A stretch of 64,000 nt of DNA from Struthio camelus (taxonomy: Eukaryota; Chordata; Aves; Struthioniformes; Struthionidae), in contig NC_090953.1 of assembly GCF_040807025.1 (NCBI RefSeq), positions 23,792,997-23,856,996 on the forward strand, in the 5' to 3' direction. Both the position numbers and the translations under genes were made by a program. Every line of letters starts with the position of its first letter. Within the stretch, counting starts at the first letter, position 1. Shown in pieces: positions 11,356-22,149 of this stretch. A model generated the notes under the pieces. That model was given only the letters and a program-made list of their open reading frames with translations, was not told where the DNA came from and made no database searches.

Positions 11356-14300
11356 ATCATCACATGACTGATTCCTTGTTGATCTATATCTTATCTAGAC
11401 GTGCGATGCCTTGACAGTGTCTCAACGTGCGCATACTCTTAGCAGGGACTCTGTTTTGCTGAGCAGCACTAAGGAGACTTGCCTGATAAAAGCCCTTTTC
11501 TGTACCACTTGGCATAGCTGCCCTACTGCTGTCTAAGAGAAATGGCTCAGCTGGCTCCTGGAAGGAAAACACAAGTTTTTACTAAATCTGGCCCACAAAG
11601 GAATTTTGGGTAGGAAAACGCTCTCTGGCTCCTAAAGCTCTTTCTGCTGTATGTGAGTTGGGGGGTGTTTGACCAAAACTCCAGCCTGAGCAGCCTCTCC
11701 TGCTCCTTTCCCCTCCAGACTGATTTCCTCAGCTCGCACGTGCCTCAGAGTCATGAGTGCGGCAGCAAGTTTTGCCATGTGGTGATCGCTGCCCGGAGAC
11801 CATAGCACTGCTGGTGCTGCAAAGCTGGGACTGCCACCTGAGCACCTCCTCTTTCAATCTCTAGCTTGTTGCTGACAAAGGTCCCTCAAGAAACATGCTG
11901 TCCCTAAACTGACATAAAACTTTATATGTTATAGACAGAAATAAGACGTGCTTTAAGTTCTCCTTTGTGCAGTGGGGGAAAGGTGCTACTCTTGTTCTTG
12001 TCTGGTGCCCTGGGGCTTTCCTGGTCTTTGCCTTCTGCACCAGATTACTTAATGTATCTGGTTTTGGTGCTGCTTGTTCACCTGTGTTCATTGAGTTTTT
12101 TACTGGAGCTGTGTTTGGTGTTGGTAAGAAGTGCATGACATCCTTGGCGGTCTAGCTGGGCTTTCAAATGGGGCTGGTGAAAAAAAAAAAGAGCTGCCCC
12201 CTTTGTTGTTGTCAGACTTGGTTTCAGGTGATGATCTGGGGCCCCCTGAGATTGGGGGGAGGGGGAACAGCTGTCCTGTTCTGCCTCCCCTTCAGGGGCC
12301 CATCCTGCTAGGAAGTGTCCACCCCTGTCTTCAAAGGGCCCTGGGGCTGGAGCACATCTGAGCTTCAAGAGCAGAGCTGGGGACAAAGCAGATCCCAGCC
12401 CCGTTCTTGCCCACTGCAGAGCTCTCCCCTGCTCCCTCTGTCCTGAAGCCGTGTCTTCAGGCTTTCCTCAGGCTGCCCCTTGTTTCTTCCCTATGGTTGT
12501 CCCTTGCTCTTCCTCCTGCTTCTGTCATCCATCCAAACTGTGGGCCCTGGCAGACCTTCCTCCCCTAAAGCTACCTTTCCCTCCTTCTGTTCCTACCACC
12601 CTTCCTGGTTTGCTTCACTGCTGCTAAACTCATCAGACTCTTGGAGAGGATCCCACAATTTCCCTGTGATGTCCTGCACCTACACGACCAGGCCAGAGCG
12701 GGCTGTTCCTCTCGGTGCCCACAATGTGCTTGTGTTCTTTCCCAACCATCCTGATACACAGCCAACTTCATATTATGGTTGGAATAATGAAGGGACAGAT
12801 GGTCATGCGGGAAACCTGGCAAGAGCTATGCTGGGAGCAGAAATTCCCTTTCTCGTAGAGAAATATCTTCTCTGCTCTGAGCCTTGACATGCTCCTCTGC
12901 ATGGGATTCACCTCTGCTAATTTTAGCCATGTAAATATGAGGTGACCCATCCAAGCAACTCATTTTCCTATGAGAAAAAAGGCCTCTCTCCACCCTGGTA
13001 CCCCAAAAGCTGTAACCTAACCCCGGATCTGGTACCTGAGCTGCAGTTCTCCAGCAGAAGCTGCAAGAGAGACCAGATGGGGGGTGAACTCAGCCAGCTC
13101 TTGTGGTCCTTGCGAGTCAAGGACATGGCTGAGTGAGCTGCCTTCACCGTGATGCTCTCCCCCTGCTGATGGTGGGGGGGGCAGATGTTTATTTACTGAT
13201 TCAGCGTCAGTTACTCGTGTTATCTTCTGTCAGTGCAAATGTATTTGCCAAATATATTCCCGAGATGGAGGCTCCCTGACGCACAGTATTCGGCTCAGTG
13301 CCTATATTCTGGAATCCCTGGTATTTCTACGCAATCGCCAATCTCAAGGTATTTTAAACACGAAGGCAGAGTCCTGGCCGTGCTGACAGCACTGGGGAGG
13401 GAGATCGGTTCCATACTGGAAAGAGCCAGCAGGAAAGGCCGAAGGTTTTGCAAAGACTCGTTGCTCGCTTGCAGTGCAGCACAAATGTGGGATGTTCACA
13501 CGGGCGCTCTTTGGGGGATGTTGTATCAAACAGAAGCCATCCCCAGCTCCAAAACTGGTGGGACTTCTGCTAAAAATGGGCTGGCTGAAGGAGCCCATGT
13601 GCTGGACTCAGTTTGGGTCCCACCCCTCTGTTTGAACAGGCACGGCATGCTGCCCAGTTGGCTTGGGGCTGGCAGTGTATGGTAGCTGTCCCCAAAAGAT
13701 GGGGCAAGTGGTAAGAAGCCAGGGAGCTGAGGGCCTTTTTCCACTGTGAGACTTTAGGGTGGCTCAGGCAAAGCTCTCCCGAGCCCTGACAGTCGCCATT
13801 TGAACAGCCATGGGCAAGAGCAGACCATGCTGGACCCTGTCTCAGGCTAGGGGGTTAGATGATTTACTCATGGCAATAGCAGACATCTGACCCAAAAGCT
13901 TGTTTTCATTTCTATATCTTTCCATTTTCCTACAAATAAGTAGTTGAGTTGCTCCAGCTGAACTGTCCAAATCAGAGGCTTTCCGCTGCCCCTTGCCTAA
14001 AACTTGCCAGGGACTTCCCAGAAAGTGGAGGAGGAATTATGGGTGTGGAACAGAGCGTCTCTTGTGCCGAGCTGCGCAGGATGTTTGCAGAGCCCCTCTC
14101 TGCACCCGGGCACTGCCTGGTGGAGCATGGTCAGGGGGGAGAAATGTGGTGGTCGTGCACTGTAAAATCTCTCCCTCAGCTTTTAGTTAAAGACACTCAA
14201 AAGAAGGGACAGGCTCAAGTGCTTGGGCCTGAACATGCAGGTTTTCTTTTTAGCAGCTTCCCTCGTTCCCTTCCCTGATAGCTGTAGAGTTGGTCCTAGG

Positions 14301-15140
14301 TAATTCCCAGCTTCAGCTGTGGGGGGTGGAATATAAATTATAGTGCTGTCATTTGGGGACGGGCGAGATAGGACAAGCGAGGCGGGGAGGAGCACCTCTT
14401 GTTGCTTGTTGTTATATTCTGATCCTGTTTCCTTGAAGACAAGAAAATAAACACAACCCAAAGAGATGGGGAAGAACAGCAGAGATAAAAAAAGCAATGC
14501 AGCAGCTCTCCTTGTGGCTGAGCCTTGCTCGTGACCTCACTGCCAGTTAAGCTGAGGCAGAGGATGAAGGCTTATCAGCTCAGCTGAGACCAGCCAAGCT
14601 CATGTCAGTGGTGAGGGCACTCCTTCAGCTGGTGCTTGGATCAGCACTAACGGAATGTCCCACTGTTGGCCTCACTGAGGACCAGGGAGCCGCACAAAGC
14701 CGTGGCTTGGGCTGGAACCGGCTGAGCACATGGGCTCCTGCTCTCCTTCTGCTCTGGCCTGCTCGGCACAAGGAGCATCTGACTGGGAAGCAGTGAAAAA
14801 CCAGAGTCCCGGGAGGGGATGGCGGAGCCAGGCGGGGTTGGGTCCCTGCAGAGAGGATGCGGAAACGCCTTTGGTTCGGTTTGCATACCAGCCCCCCCAC
14901 CCCCAGCTCTCCTGCTCTTGTCACCTCCCCTGGGAGCCTTGAAAAACCCCTTATCATCACTCGCTTAACCTAAACAAGTCACTTTGTACCAGTCTCCCCG
15001 TCTCCGGCTTCTGCTGAGTTTTATAAACAATTTTGTGAAAGAGGCTGACGAGGATGTTTTCCCTTGCCTTGGGCAGCCCCGGACGGGGGGCCCCAGCACC
15101 CCGGAACTGACTCTACCGTGACCGCGGAGGGCTGGGCTTT
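11356..15140. other. Intergenic upstream of ZP3 copy B: no gene recognised
   Basis: Several frames of 100-150 codons occur (for example 12480-12887 and 13233-13685 on the plus strand), but none shows a family resemblance. A poly-A run lies near 12181-12190. A small inverted motif GCAAATGTATTTGC is at 13235-13248. The last 300 bases become richer in GC approaching the copy B promoter. Confidence 0.45.
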
Positions 15141-15147
15141 GGGTGCC

Positions 15148-15215
15148 ATTGGTTTCTGGCTGCCCTCGAAGCCGGGGGTGGACGGCTCCTGCTCCTGTCA
15201 GCTCCAGCATATAAA
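15148..15215 (+). promoter_or_regulatory. ZP3 copy B core promoter: inverted CCAAT box and TATA box
   Basis: ATTGG (inverted CCAAT) lies at 15148-15152 and a consensus TATAAA at 15210-15215, 54 bases before the ATG at 15270. The arrangement fits the short 5' UTRs of ZP genes. The TATA box is stronger than the TACAAAA of copy A, which may mean a stronger or differently timed promoter (inference). Confidence 0.65.
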
Positions 15216-15269
15216 GGATCCCAGAGCAGCCTTTTGTCTCTGTGGTCGGGTTCGCTGGAAGCAGGCAGG

Positions 15270-18200
15270 ATGGGACCCCAAAGCAGCTTGGCACTGGCTC
15301 TTCTCTGCTGGGCAGTGGGCGAGGTGGCCTCTTACACACCCTGGGATTTCTCTTGGAGCGAGCCGGCCAGCCACAGGTCAAGGGCTGACCCTTATGCCTG
15401 GTCATGGATGGACGAGACGCAGTCACGGTCCGCCTCTGAGAGGCGTCCCGTGATGGTGCAGTGCCAGGAGGCTCAGATGGTGGTGACGGTGCACAGGGAC
15501 CTCTTCGGCACCGGGCGCCTCATCAATGTTGCAGACCTCACGCTGGGCCCAGCTGCCTGCAAGCACTCCTCGCTCAACGCTGCCCAGAACACCGTGACCT
15601 TCGCCGCCGGTCTCCACGAGTGTGGCAGCATCGTGCAGGTAAGAGGCTTTGTCCATAAACCAGGCTCCCGACCCACCTCTGAGGAACTCTCATGGTTTCT
15701 GAGCTCCTACTTAAGGACTCGCTGCTTTGCCGTCCGCTGGTTTGGATGGGCTGGGAGGTTCGGCGCGTAGGGGTTTATGGCTGTTGATCTGGCAGATCAC
15801 CTATTGCTGGGGTTTGCCAATTCTGGGTGGCGAATCCAGGTGCCCTGGGCTCTCCAAATCTTGGTTGTGGGGCCGAAGGAGACCTCTGGAGAGATGATGA
15901 TTGCAGGCTGTTCTGCATCAGGACTCTTTCCCTGTGGCAGCCAAAGGGGAGACTGTGATTAGATGACCCTGGTGGGGTTAGCTGTGGTGGAGGTGCCCAG
16001 GCAGTTCCCCCAGTGTCTCTGGCTTTCCCGTTCCCCAGGGCACTGCTCCTTTCCCCAGGAACCATGCAGGAGCTCCTGAAGCAGCTCTGGGCTGTAGGAC
16101 CTTGCCCCAGTCGAGGTGTAGCTGCTGCCCCCCACCTTCACTGTCCCCGGGAGTGCAAAGTCTAACATAAGGAGGTAGCTCTCCCCTGCCACCACCTTCC
16201 TGCCCTGCTCTTCCCAGAGGTCTCCACCAGGCCAGGGCCGCTCCGAGGTGTGCGAGCCCGGGCCGTAGCAGAGCCCAGGCCTTGCGAGGCTGGGGGAGTT
16301 CTGGGTGCTCAGTGCAGAGCATGGGTGAGAAACCTCCTAGGGGAAGGATGAGTGACATATCTCCTGAATGGGAGCATTTTTTCCAAAAGCTGCTTTGTAT
16401 TTTCAGCCTGGGATACACTGATGGTGTTTAAGTCCATACATCAGACCCATTTCATTCACATCTCGCCCAATTAGGAAGTTTAACTTGCTGATCAAGGAAC
16501 AACATTCCCCGTCTCACTGCCCACAGGGCAGCGTTTTGCCTGTGCTTCCCCTGTAACAGAGGGAACTGAGAGCTCAGTCGCATCACAGTGTGCCTGTGCT
16601 TGGGGCACTAGCTGGGCTTCTCCAGCATGGCCTCGCCTTTGCCCTGCAAAAGCCTTTTCCTTCCCACCACGGGGCATGGAGATAGAAAGACAAGATGGGA
16701 CGGGGAGGTGTGGCCCTTCCTACCGTGGCATTTCTGGTGCTCTGTGCCTGCACTAAGGCTGGGCTGAGCTGTGTTCTCCTCCTGAAGATGCACTGGCAGT
16801 AGAGCAGAGCCAGGTACTGCTTGGGCTGCCTGTGCTTGCGCACCAAGCGCAAGATTTGCCTCTGTAACCACCAGCAGCCCTGCTCCTAACACGCTTCAAT
16901 GGGGGCAGGTGCCCACACATACACCATAGCAGTTTTGGCCTCTTGTTCTGAACCACACGTGCACCCAGCACCCAATACATGCCCATGCCAAAGGACTGGT
17001 GCCCTGCTCAGCCTTATGCATCTCTGTACAGAGGAGCTTTCTCCTGCAGATGATCACAAGACACTCTGCTCCCTTTCCTCCTTCAGCCCTTGCAGGGCAA
17101 AGGCCCGGGACCTCTGAGAAGGGTCACGGCCAGCACACATTAGCAGGAGCTCCTCGGGGAACCTGGACACTGTGTCAGTGTGAACGCAGTGAAGACTAAC
17201 ATGGGAAGGGATTATGTATCAACACCCTCATCTTCAGACTCTCTTTCCAATTCCTTTTTGCTCAGATGTTTATTCTTTTCTTTGGATTTTCATAGCATTT
17301 ACCAATGGGAAAAGGACACTATGACCTGCTCTCAGTTAAACCACTCTGGAGCAGGTGGGTAATGGTGGGGTGGCAGGAGTGACCTCGCCGTCATCTTTTC
17401 AACATCTACTTCTCCCCAGGTAACTCCTGACTCCCTCATCTACCGCACGCTCATCAACTATGACCCCAGCCCAGCCAGCAACCCAGTCATCATCCGGACC
17501 AACCCAGCAGTGATTCCCATTGAGTGCATCTATCCCAGGTAAGGGGTACCTGTCTTCATGCTCTCCTAGTCCTTAACTGTCACCGCAGGGCTCTGTCCTA
17601 ATGAGCAGCCTTCCCTTTCCCAGGAGAGAGAACGTGAGCAGCAATGCCATCAAGCCCACATGGGCTCCCTTCAGCTCCACCCTGTCTGCGGAGGAGAGGC
17701 TGGTGTTCTCCCTGCGCCTCATGAATGGTAGGTGGGAAGTCGCCACACCGTATGGGTGGGTATTTTCCACTTTATTTTCCTAGTGTGGCAGAAGCACAAG
17801 GCCCCCTGCCCCAACAGGCAGAAGGCTGTTGCCTTCCCACTGGAGGAGGATGGGCAGCCAAGCTGCTGAAGAGCAAATACCAGTGCTCATGTCGGTAGGC
17901 TCCCAGCCAAACCCTGCTCTAGTCCCTCAGAGTTCATCTGCTCCTCACCCACTCCCCACCCATGGCTCTTGCCACTGGAAAGCCCAGGGATAAGAAGGAG
18001 CCACCCTTCCATTTCTCATGATGATGCTGCGTTTGCAGAGGACTGGAGTGCAGAGAGACCCTTTACTGGTTTCCAGCTGGGTGACATCCTAAACATCCAA
18101 GCAGAGGTCAGCACTGAGAACCACGTGCCTCTGAGGCTGTTTGTGGATAGTTGTATTGCTGCCCTGAGCCCAGAGAGTGACTCCTCTCCTCACTACTCCA

Positions 18201-19594
18201 TTATCGATTTCAACGGGTAAGGCCTAGGGGCCCTCTCTGGAGCCCAGCAGCTGCTGTGATGGCTGGGGAGGCATCTAGTTCAGATGATCCTGACCCCTAC
18301 TCTTGGGTCTATAGATGCCTGGTAGATGGGAGGTCAGATGATACCAGCTCGGCCTTCATAACCCCACGGCCCAGGGAGGACATGCTTCGGTTCAGGATCG
18401 ACGTGTTCAGGTTTGCAGGGGACACTAGGAACTTGGTAAGACTTTATTCTTCCTCCATGAGGTCCCGCCCTGATGAGGCTGGTGTACTCCATGAGAGGTT
18501 CCTCACTTCTCTCCTCCTGTTTCACTCTCCAGATCTACATCACCTGCCACCTGAAGGTCACCCCAGCTGATCAAGCCCCTGACTCCTTGAACAAGGCCTG
18601 CTCCTTCAACAAAGCCAGAAACATGTGAGTAGCTGCTGCATAATACTTGAGTGCACGAAAGAAGAGTTCTCGCACTAATGTGAAGCTGCCCAAGAGAGAT
18701 CTGGGCAGGACTACAGGTCTTAAGCCTCTGCCCAAATACAGCTTAAAGCTTCCTGGTATGATACAGAGAGTTTCATGAACCTGAACTCAAGTGCAGCTGC
18801 ATCCAAAACCCAAGCATTGTCTAAAGGGCACAAATACTTTGTACGTACTAGGGGTGGCATGGATGAGGATCCTCCAGTTGCTGGACCAGCAACCCCGCCC
18901 TTATACTGTTGGTGTACGCCAGCTCCCGTTCAATTCCTTCAGGCCCTTTAGCCACCTTTCTCTTACCTGCAGAAAGCTCTGGAGAGGAGGGACATGGGTA
19001 GAGTTACCTACCTGCTAGCATAATGCTGTTTCCTGTCCTGTTCCAGCTGGGCACCTGTGGAAGGCACTAGGGACATCTGCAGCTGTTGTGAGACTGGGAA
19101 CTGTGAGCCACTAGCACTGTCCAGGAGGCTCAACCACCTGGACAGATGGTCCAGCCGCCGCTTCCGGAGAGATGCACCCTCTGCCAGTGGTAAGATGTGT
19201 CCTATGGGGCACATCTTGTGGGGCAGGTGTCCCATGGGACAAGTAAACTTGGTGGTTGAGCCCTGGGCTCCTAACAGCTCCTTCCTTTCCAGGGAAAGAG
19301 GTAGAAGCTGACGTTGTTATTGGACCGGTGTTCCTCACTGCAGACCTGGGTGCAATGGGTCCCTCAGGAGAGTGGAAGGAAGGAGGACAGGGTAAGTCCC
19401 CCACCAGTCACAGCCCCGTATGAAGGCTCTTGTGACTAGTTTTAATGGCCTGGGCTGGCTTTGCAGGTTCAGCGGCAGTGCCTGGCATAGGCATGGGGCT
19501 GATCTTCATGGCAGCAGCTGTCGCGCTGGCTGTCGTTGCTCTGGCTGTTGTCGTCATGCGCAGGAAGTGCACCCGCTCCTCTACCACGCTGTGA
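15270..19594 (+). CDS. ZP3: Zona pellucida sperm-binding protein 3, tandem copy B (9 coding exons, 450 aa)
   Basis: Second ZP3 egg-coat protein. Exons: 15270-15638, 17420-17538, 17624-17727, 18039-18216, 18315-18435, 18533-18624, 19047-19189, 19293-19391, 19467-19594. Splice sites are GT-AG, the frame is continuous, and there are 451 codons including TGA. The ATG follows GGCAGG, as in copy A. The signal peptide is about residues 1-20 and the mature N-terminus carries TPWDF. ZP-N begins at VQCQEAQ (Cys65). LVFSLRLM occupies the internal-patch position. The furin site is Arg366-Phe-Arg-Arg369. ADVVIGPVF is the external hydrophobic patch. The membrane helix is about 416-438, followed by a short basic tail. 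Only one N-glycosylation sequon remains (Asn166); the other two sites present in copy A are lost. Exons 2-7 have exactly the lengths of copy A, so the pair arose by tandem duplication. Confidence 0.93.
19190..19241 (+). other. Hairpin over the exon 7 donor plus 14-bp palindrome in ZP3 copy B intron 7
   Basis: The splice donor GTAAGA starts at 19190. AAGATGTG (19192-19199) pairs perfectly with CACATCTT (19210-19217), so part of the donor lies in a stem. TGTCCCATGGGACA at 19228-19241 is a perfect palindrome. Intron 7 is only 103 nt. An effect on splicing is possible but not shown. Confidence 0.5.
19293..19391 (+). CDS. ZP3: ZP3 copy B exon 8: external hydrophobic patch exon
   Basis: This 99-nt symmetric exon (phase 1 at both ends) is 12 nt longer than its copy A counterpart. 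It encodes [13 protein letters not shown] and a Gly-rich stretch leading to the membrane helix. The acceptor has a good pyrimidine tract and the donor is GTAAGT. It carries the patch that blocks premature polymerisation in ZP precursors. Confidence 0.85.
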
Positions 19595-19612
19595 GTCTGG
19601 GGAGGAGGCAAA

Positions 19613-19618
19613 AATAAA
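19613..19618 (+). terminator. Polyadenylation signal of ZP3 copy B
   Basis: AATAAA starts 19 bases after the TGA stop, again giving the extremely short 3' UTR characteristic of ZP3. Confidence 0.8.
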
Positions 19619-22149
19619 GCGTGGAAAGGAAGACCCAGTTGTCTGTATTTCTCCCTGTCTGAAGGGTGGCTTTAGGGAGCAGCTGGGGAGAGGGAAATAC
19701 CTGGCTGCTATTTCGGTGCAGCTGTCAAGGGAATGTCCCTCCCAAGGCACATAGACATGAGAGGTATCAGAGCCCATCTCTTCCTGGGGAGGGAGGAGTC
19801 CAGGGTACCTCCATCCCTCTGATCTGAGGCTCGGGTTTCATGCTGAGTTAATGGAGCCGTCTGGGACCCTTCCTTACCGTCCTTGATATGATCCCCCACA
19901 TGCTTCGGGGGCTTTGGCCCCTCCCAGTGCTTAGCTCCTGGAGCCATCCTGGCAGCTCTCCACAGATGTCACTGGTGACAGTCCCCTTGTCATGTCAGGC
20001 ACATGTCCCTAGAGGAGTCTTAGCTGTGTCCCTGGCCTTCAAAGGTCTGCTCCTGGGAGAGAGAGCAATTGAACTGAGGATACCAGATGACTGTGGCCTC
20101 TCTTCACCTCATCTAACTGAGTTCAGGATTTGAGGGGCTATATGACAGCTGGGGGGGGTCACTAGAAATTTATTTTTAACCCTTGTTAGCAGTGAGAGGA
20201 GAACGTTACATGCTGGATTTCCTTGCCTGGATCAGCCAGGCAAGGACCTCAAATTGTCCAGGGACTTGCACCTCTAGGGACCTTCCTGGAAGGCTGAAAT
20301 GGATAGAGCTGGTGGGGTCCTGCCCTGGACTTTCCCTGAGGAGACACCTGAGCCCTGGCCCCCAGGGCTTTGCTAGCCACTTCAGAGTAGGACATGCTTG
20401 CTCGCAAGAGCAGTACCACAGCAGGGTGTGCTGCATGGCCGTGTCCTGCATTAGTCATGAGAGCAAGGGTGGGGGGAAAGGGCTCCTGCTCTGTTACCTG
20501 GGCAGGGGAAGCCAGGCGCTACACAGGTTGTCCAAAGCTTTACCAGGGGGGATCTGACACCCCCCAGCCTCCTCCCACACTGTGCAGCAGGTTCTGCTCT
20601 GGCCTCTCGGTCCCCCAGGTCTCAGGGTTGAGGGCTTGGGAAGCAGCCCATGCTGAAGCTACTCAAAGGACCCAAAGTTGGTCCCCACAGCCCTGTAAGT
20701 GGCTGCCATGGGCCCGGCTCTGGAAGGAGGATGACAAGGCAATGCTGCTGCTGGCTTTACCCCCCCATCCCTGAAGGCCGCTGGAGCCAGGCTGATCCAG
20801 CTGCAAGGAAGCAGAAAAACCCTTTGCACTCTCCTCTGCTGCCCTCGTGTGCACACTGGCTCTCCTGCAGCTACATACAGCCCTGTGCAGGGGGTTCGCC
20901 AGCCCAAAGGGCCAAATCCAACCAAAACAGGGCCCTGCTGGTGCTCAGGCTCCAGGTCAGGCAGTAGTGCTAGGTCCCTGCTGGGACAGCCTCTAGGCTG
21001 GCTCTGGAGGGCAAAGCCATGCGGGCAGCAAGACGGGGGCGGTTGGGTTCCCACCCTGTCTCCGAGTCACCACAGGGACAGGGTGGCCTGGGTTCACAGC
21101 CCGGGCAAGTGCAGACGCATCACTGAAACGGGTGCCCACGGTGGGACAGGGGAGCTTTGCCCAAAGCACGTCCGCGGTCCTTCAGGCTGTTCTCAGCAAA
21201 GTTTCTCAGTATTTCTGTGCCAAGGGGGAGCACTAGTCGGGGAGACTCCCAGCCCCCTTGCCATCGCACAGCTCGTGTCCCCCTCCCTGGCACCTGGAAG
21301 GGCCTCCGCCTCCCAGGGACAGCCCTAAGCTGAGCCTTGGCTCAGGTGGGGTGATGGGAGCCTGTCTGCTCCCGGCTGCCTCAGTTTCCCTGACTCGCAA
21401 AGGGATGGACTTGCCACGGCCATGCTGGTTCATGGGACCGCGGTGCCGAGCAGGACGTAGCCAGGGTGCGTCACGCTGGGAAGGGGAAACCTGCGGTGCA
21501 ACCCAGGCTCACAGCCCCTGAGCCGTGTCCTTCAGCCTGGGCCAGGTGGAGGCGGAGACCTGGCCTTGGGGGCTGCTGGTTTTCAAAACCTCCAGCCAAG
21601 CTGTCCAGGTCTGGCCTCACTGAGACCTGCTGCAGTCCAGCCTTGGGGGCCGGCCCGGTGCCTCAGTCCTGAGTCACTCGTAGTTCACCACTTGGCCAGG
21701 AAAGATGAAAAAATTTCTCTGTCCCACCCAGTCCCAAAACAGGAGAAGGTCAGCTGTGTCCTCCGCTCTTCTCACCCTCTGCCGTCCCTCCCCGAACCAT
21801 GTGGCGTGGGGGGGGGGGAGGGAATTTTGGGGAGCCAGAGGAAGGACCATGGTTCTGCACCCATTCAATTTTGGGACAATTCACAACTTAAAGCACCTTG
21901 CTGGAGCTGGGCTCATGCGTCCGTACAGCGCCTAGCACATCCCAGCTCAGGGCTCGCTGTAATAGCGGGGCAAAATTATTGTAACCAGTGAGTGAGGGGG
22001 GGCAGCTGGGGCCCAAAGGGTTAAACCAGTCCTCCCAGTCCCTGCCTTAAGGGCTGGTCCAAGTGCCCTGCTTCTCCCCAGCTCTATCTCCCGGGGCCAG
22101 CAGGATGGTGCTCCTGCCGGCAACGTCCCCGCTCCCTTGCTCGCCTCTT
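19619..22149. other. Intergenic between ZP3 copy B and LOXL1, first part: nothing recognised
   Basis: GC-moderate sequence without splice-bounded coding blocks I can assign. Frames of 120-160 codons occur on both strands around 20,180-21,330 and resemble no family. A poly-G run is at about 21,810-21,820. Confidence 0.45.

Noticed and set aside
11752-11767. Sixteen bases identical to the end of ZP3 copy A exon 1, possible third ZP3 remnant
   Set aside because: The flanks do not match any ZP3 exon, and one 16-base match is expected by chance in a window this size.
12480-12887. 135-codon frame with a hydrophobic start
   Set aside because: No family resemblance or supporting promoter or splice signals; leucines come from a CT-rich stretch.
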